From Spirochaetaceae bacterium (GTDB lineage: Bacteria > Spirochaetota > Spirochaetia > Treponematales > Breznakiellaceae), in the NCBI GenBank assembly GCA_031290205.1, contig JAITNZ010000256.1, forward strand, positions 1 to 17,786: a stretch of 17,786 nucleotides of DNA, in the 5' to 3' direction. Under the pieces are notes generated by a model, which searched no databases, was not told the origin of the DNA, and saw only the letters and a list, made by a program, of their open reading frames with translations. A program made the translations under genes and the position numbers. Below are positions 14,696-17,786 of this stretch, piece after piece (position 1 is the stretch's first letter; every line of letters starts with the position of its first letter).

Positions 14696-15430
14696 CTAAT
14701 GTGGGACCGGAGTATCATAGAGAATACCCGCCGATTGCGGCACCGCGTTTTCCGCTGTCTCGGCTAAAATTCCGCGAAATCGTTCGGTAATATCGAGGAA
14801 GCTGCCAAAATTTATCGCAAAACAGATAAAGGCTACAACAGCCGATAACACTATTGCTACAAGGAGCGGACGAGGAGTTCGCGGCTTTTCTTTTTCAGAC
14901 GACCTCGCTTGCCCGTCGGCGGGAATGAGGGGCTCGCTGGACACATCGAATGTTTCGCCGATTTTTGCCGCACAACGCTTCATGCAATTTTCGACATAGC
15001 CAGGATCGCTCTTCTTGTCGCCTGAAAAGCCGAGCCCAAGCATAATGTCATAGAGGATGATCGTCCCGCTTTCCTCCGGCGCGTCCAAATCCGAGCCGAG
15101 CAGCTCGAAAAACTTTTGATCGCCAGAGAGTTCGTTATACTTGCGCGCTAATTCACGCCACTCATGCTTGAAGGGGAATTTCCCCTCCTTAACGACATAG
15201 TCAACAAAGAACACCAACGGACGTTCAATGCGGGAGTATTCATGCTCAAGTGCGCTCTCCGCCTTCGATGCTTCCTTTGCGTGCAGAAGCGCATCTTCAA
15301 GCTCGCGGCGGAACCGCGCTTTATCAATCTCGGTTCCTAATCCTGCAAGCTGCCAATAATTACATACAAGTGATAAAACAGGCTCGCAAAGTTTTTCAAG
15401 CCTGCTTATTTTTTGAGGTATAACCATCAT
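14696..15430 (-). CDS. tssL: Type VI secretion system membrane subunit TssL (DotU/VasF family)
   Basis: TssL is the inner-membrane partner of TssM and contacts the baseplate from the cytoplasm. The frame is open to 15553, but that start lies inside tssK. I choose the ATG at 15430 (or the adjacent ATG at 15427), because AGGAG lies just before it, overlapping the tssK TAG, giving about 244 aa. The N-terminal region (MVIPQKISRLEKLCEPVLSL) is cytoplasmic and mostly helical, as in DotU proteins. A linker rich in Lys/Glu/Arg/Pro precedes one membrane helix near residues 187-208 (LLVAIVLSAVVAFICFAINF), leaving a short tail of about 36 residues on the periplasmic side. There is no peptidoglycan-binding OmpA-like extension. 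The gap to tssM is 9 bp. The family call rests on architecture and context more than on single motifs. Confidence 0.87.
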   Translation of the reverse strand: MMVIPQKISRLEKLCEPVLSLVCNYWQLAGLGTEIDKARFRRELEDALLHAKEASKAESALEHEYSRIERPLVFFVDYVVKEGKFPFKHEWRELARKYNELSGDQKFFELLGSDLDAPEESGTIILYDIMLGLGFSGDKKSDPGYVENCMKRCAAKIGETFDVSSEPLIPADGQARSSEKEKPRTPRPLLVAIVLSAVVAFICFAINFGSFLDITERFRGILAETAENAVPQSAGILYDTPVPH

Positions 15431-15434
15431 TCTC

Positions 15435-16802
15435 CTAAGGACCCAATGTAATGTAGAGTGAAGCTTTGAGGGCGGGAAAGAGTCCCTGCGCATAGTCGAT
15501 AAGCACCGATTTTTCTTCGCAGATTTCCCGCCAAACTTTGGCGGACTCTGCAAGAGACAGGCGGAACCAGAGCGTCTTTTCCAAAACCGGAAGATAGCGC
15601 GGCGGATACCGCAGGTAGCTCAGCTTAACTCCACGCGTCCGCATCGACTTCGACTGCGGACTCGTGAGCTTAAACACATCGCCCGTTTCAAGAGCTTCAA
15701 TCACCATATCATTATCGGCATTTACCACGATTGCTATGTATATTTCTTCAGAGCGGACAATATCCACCGTTTCCAGCGCGGCACAAAGATAATCGCCGTT
15801 ATCAACCGACACAAATTCACGCTTGGTATACTCCGCACCGCCCCGTTCCAAAATGAACGAGCGAATATCGCTCAAAAGCTCGTTGAATACGGGACCAAGC
15901 GCCTCATGCTCATACTTTCTGATTTCACGGATGGCATTCATCGGGTTAAAACCCATCAGTTCCGCTAGGAATGAGCTGAGCTCAAGATAAAGGCTAAAAG
16001 GCGTAGCTGCCCCCGCAAGTAAGAGTGAGGAAATCCGCTGTTCATAGAGGTTGAGCGTCCTTAGCATGAGGAGGCTGCCGGTATTATCGGTAGCGGCGCT
16101 TTCAGTTTTAACCTGGGCGCCGCTTAAGGTGTTGAGCAACTTGTCGCGGCAGCGTTTTGTATCGGACAGCAGGGCGTTTATCGTGTTGAAGAGCGGGCAA
16201 TCGGGACCGAGCAGCATGAAAGGCGGAATATATTTTTCGTCAACAGAGAGCACGGGCTCCGCATTTTCACAGGCAATCACCTTGAGTTTGAGGATGGGGA
16301 GAAGCTCCATATCCCGCGCCTCATCAAGATTGGTAAAGAGGCAGGCGTTAAGCCGCCGCGTGATGACCGTAATTTCGTTTTCGCCGGAATTTTCATCGCG
16401 CACCCGTTTTTTGTCGGCAAGATACCGCTTGCCCGTCCCGGCTTCGTTGTCTTCGGCAAGATTTGCTTCGTATTCAGACCAGCGCGGAACGCCGGCATAG
16501 ATGATCATCTCGGAAGGAAACTGTTCGAGCATCTTGCCCAAGTCGAGCGCTTTGATGATGCAGTTCCCCGGCTCGGAGATTTCGAGCCCGTCCGGCAGAA
16601 TCGCGGAAAACCGACGGAGGGCGACACGGTAAGCGCTGAGCGCTTCCTTATCAAGCTCGAAGTCGATAAGCCCCCATGGATAGGGCATCGAAAAGACCCG
16701 GTTGCCCCGGGCGCTCTCCAGATTCCGCTTTTGCAGATACTGAAAATGATGCGGCTGCAAAAACTGCCCGTCATTCCAATGTAATAATTCTTCAAAACGC
16801 AT
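15435..16802 (-). CDS. tssK: Type VI secretion system baseplate subunit TssK
   Basis: TssK is the trimeric connector between the T6SS baseplate and the TssJLM membrane complex. At 455 aa it is the usual length. The N-terminus carries the family hallmark LLHWNDGQFLQPHHFQYLQ (about residues 6-24; family pattern W..G.FLQPQHFQ). Later segments fit as well: PWGLIDFELD, PLFNTINALL, the central helical domain (EQRISSLLLAGAATPFSLYLELSSFLAEL) and the C-terminal receptor-binding domain with LSYLRYPPRYLPVLEKTLWFRL near residues 395-416. The ATG at 16802 follows the tssJ TAA by 4 bp, preceded by AAAGG and AAAAGA. tssL follows directly. The frame is intact. Confidence 0.95.
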   Translation of the reverse strand: MRFEELLHWNDGQFLQPHHFQYLQKRNLESARGNRVFSMPYPWGLIDFELDKEALSAYRVALRRFSAILPDGLEISEPGNCIIKALDLGKMLEQFPSEMIIYAGVPRWSEYEANLAEDNEAGTGKRYLADKKRVRDENSGENEITVITRRLNACLFTNLDEARDMELLPILKLKVIACENAEPVLSVDEKYIPPFMLLGPDCPLFNTINALLSDTKRCRDKLLNTLSGAQVKTESAATDNTGSLLMLRTLNLYEQRISSLLLAGAATPFSLYLELSSFLAELMGFNPMNAIREIRKYEHEALGPVFNELLSDIRSFILERGGAEYTKREFVSVDNGDYLCAALETVDIVRSEEIYIAIVVNADNDMVIEALETGDVFKLTSPQSKSMRTRGVKLSYLRYPPRYLPVLEKTLWFRLSLAESAKVWREICEEKSVLIDYAQGLFPALKASLYITLGP

Positions 16803-16806
16803 TCTT

Positions 16807-17391
16807 TTACTTACCTTTGTTTTCCGGCTTGGGAGTTTCAGGCGCCACGTTGACCTTACTTATCTTTGCCGGCTCAATCTTAAAAAACGCATCCTGGATA
16901 AAAAAATTTTTATCCATCGGGACGAGTATCATGCGAGGATCGGACGGTGCAGGCGGAGGCGCCGCGCCAGCCGGGGGGGCTGCGGCGGGCGCTACCGGCG
17001 GCAGATTGACAATCAGTAAAAACTGAGTGGGGTTCTTCTCCAGCCACGCGAACCAGTGGTCGTCATACTCGACAAGCCGCGCCGTTTCTATGCTTTCATC
17101 GGAAAAAAACATCGTCCAGGGAACGAGCTTTTGCCGAATCGAGTTCCCCGGCTCAAAATACGTATCAACACCGGCGGCTTTTATCGAATCTGCTTCGCTG
17201 TCGATTACCAGTGCAAGATCAGCCTCAAGCGAGGGGTATATGCCGTAATATTGGGCAAGCTCGTCCGAAAGCCCCACGGCAAAGTTGTAGCGAGACGCGC
17301 ACGATGCGAGGCTTAAAACAGCACACAGCGCCAGAACCGAAAAAACCTTACCCTTATATCCAAAATCTACCATAAGAACTGAGTTTAGCAT
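16807..17391 (-). CDS. tssJ: Type VI secretion system outer-membrane lipoprotein TssJ
   Basis: TssJ is the lipoprotein that anchors the TssM periplasmic domain to the outer membrane. The 194-aa product has a lipoprotein signal peptide: basic residues (YKGK), a hydrophobic core (VFSVLALCAVLSL) and the lipobox LASC, with lipidation expected at Cys31. The ATG at 17391 is used. The ATG at 17373 would give a more standard signal peptide with Cys25, and neither has a clear ribosome binding site. The mature part fits the small beta-sandwich TssJ fold by size and contains PWTMFFSDES and FLLIVNLPP. A Pro/Ala-rich insert (APAAAPPAGAAPPPAPSD) follows, then a C-terminal strand region. It is first in the operon, 4 bp before tssK. 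Identification relies mainly on lipoprotein character and the tssK-tssL-tssM context. Confidence 0.83.
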   Translation of the reverse strand: MLNSVLMVDFGYKGKVFSVLALCAVLSLASCASRYNFAVGLSDELAQYYGIYPSLEADLALVIDSEADSIKAAGVDTYFEPGNSIRQKLVPWTMFFSDESIETARLVEYDDHWFAWLEKNPTQFLLIVNLPPVAPAAAPPAGAAPPPAPSDPRMILVPMDKNFFIQDAFFKIEPAKISKVNVAPETPKPENKGK

Positions 17392-17422
17392 GAGAGGCGG
17401 TTTCTATTCAATACCTTCAGCG

Positions 17423-17641
17423 CCTCCCCGCTTGTGCTGCCCCCGCAATTTGTAAAATCGCGGGGACCGGGCGGGCGGGGAAGGCTTTCTCGGTCAGTAG
17501 CGCGCGCGCTGATGCGCACGAGCTACTGCCATGCTCTGTTACCGCGCACTGTTGGGTTTTACCAGTGAATTTTTTCGGCAAACCTTCCCCGCCCGCCCGG
17601 CTACGTGTTAGAGAAAAGCCCCTACAGCACAAGCGGGGAGG
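17423..17641. repeat. 219-bp nested palindromic element upstream of tssJ
   Basis: Two perfect inverted repeats are nested. CCTCCCCGCTTGTGCTG (17423-17439) pairs with 17625-17641 over 17 bp, and CCGGGCGGGCGGGGAAGG (17467-17484) pairs with 17583-17600 over 18 bp. The gaps between the arms are similar (27 and 24 nt). Inside are CAGTAGC/GCTACTG (17495-17501 and 17522-17528) and CACTG/CAGTG (17547-17551 and 17563-17567). An 89-codon open frame crosses the element, but it is an artefact of the repeat. The region 17392-17786 otherwise holds no supported gene. It could be a MITE-like repeat or a regulatory structured region ahead of the T6SS operon. Confidence 0.8.
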
Positions 17642-17687
17642 GCTTTTCGGACGAGTTGGCTGGGTGTCCAGCAGTTCCGAATTCAAC

Positions 17688-17714
17688 CACGAACCTCACG
17701 AACAACACGAACGG
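17688..17714. repeat. Three 9-bp tandem units (CACGAACNN)
   Basis: CACGAAC occurs at 17688, 17697 and 17706, giving three consecutive 9-bp units. The complementary TTGTTCGTG lies at the window end (17778-17786), so another palindromic element may run past the edge. CCACGAA also appears in the terminal repeat of the element at 9969-10165 (10143-10149). This is a short match that may be chance. Confidence 0.45.
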
Positions 17715-17786
17715 AAGACGAAATGAATATGAATAATGGTGGTAAACAAGGCAGAAATCATGTGAATTATGCGCAATTTGTTCGTG

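Noticed and set aside
15431..15553. Longer TssL start overlapping tssK by 119 bp
   Set aside because: The added residues look like an out-of-frame shadow of the TssK C-terminus, while AGGAG directly precedes the ATG pair at 15430/15427.
17417..17686. 89-codon minus-strand open frame upstream of tssJ
   Set aside because: It lies wholly across the nested palindrome, has a composition unlike a folded protein and shows no ribosome binding site. It is best explained by the repeat.
17688..17714. CRISPR array from the CACGAAC repeats
   Set aside because: Only three 9-bp units occur with no spacers, which is a short tandem repeat and not a CRISPR array.

Overview
The window looks like a chromosomal segment of a spirochete, most likely a treponeme of the termite-gut type. 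This is inferred from four things: the S2/EF-Ts/RRF protein sequences, the direct rpsB-tsf-frr order with no pyrH between tsf and frr, slightly GC-rich base composition, and intergenic regions full of structured repeats. No rRNA or tRNA gene was seen, so the taxonomic call is an inference. Every gene recognised lies on the minus strand, so transcription runs from high to low coordinates.

Right part (about 10166-17391): a four-gene type VI secretion block, tssJ-tssK-tssL-tssM. It encodes the trans-envelope membrane complex (lipoprotein TssJ, DotU-like TssL, IcmF-like TssM) and the baseplate connector TssK. Gaps between genes are 4 to 9 bp, so this is one operon. No sheath, tube, spike, ClpV or effector gene is in the window. 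TssM is unusually long (1506 aa). Upstream of tssJ lies a gene-free stretch of about 395 bp containing a large nested palindrome.

Middle part (about 7306-9951): the translation operon rpsB-tsf-frr (S2, EF-Ts, ribosome recycling factor). rpsB appears to start at TTG behind a strong ribosome binding site. It carries a long acidic, repeat-bearing C-terminal extension. A 197-bp element with terminal inverted repeats sits between the tssM stop codon and the rpsB promoter region.

Left part (about 1043-6939): a glycerol catabolism region. glpF-glpK (facilitator and kinase) has a near-consensus promoter (TTGACA, 17 bp, TAGAAT). It is followed, after a 456-bp repeat-rich gap, by glpA-like and glpB-like flavoprotein genes. 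The pathway is glycerol import, phosphorylation to glycerol-3-phosphate and oxidation to dihydroxyacetone phosphate. The glpB-like protein is fused to a Cys-rich DUF1667-type domain. Two small unrecognised genes (78 and about 185 aa) follow at the left end.

The least explained part is the set of intergenic elements. Three GC-rich hairpin elements share modules (near 98-155, 4461-4555 and 10024-10110), and two of them differ inside one stem by a compensatory base-pair swap. There are also a 27-bp TIR element, a 219-bp nested palindrome, telomere-like G-rich repeats and a long terminator-like hairpin. These suggest mobile or RNA-structured repeat families. The copies appear placed at gene ends and operon borders.
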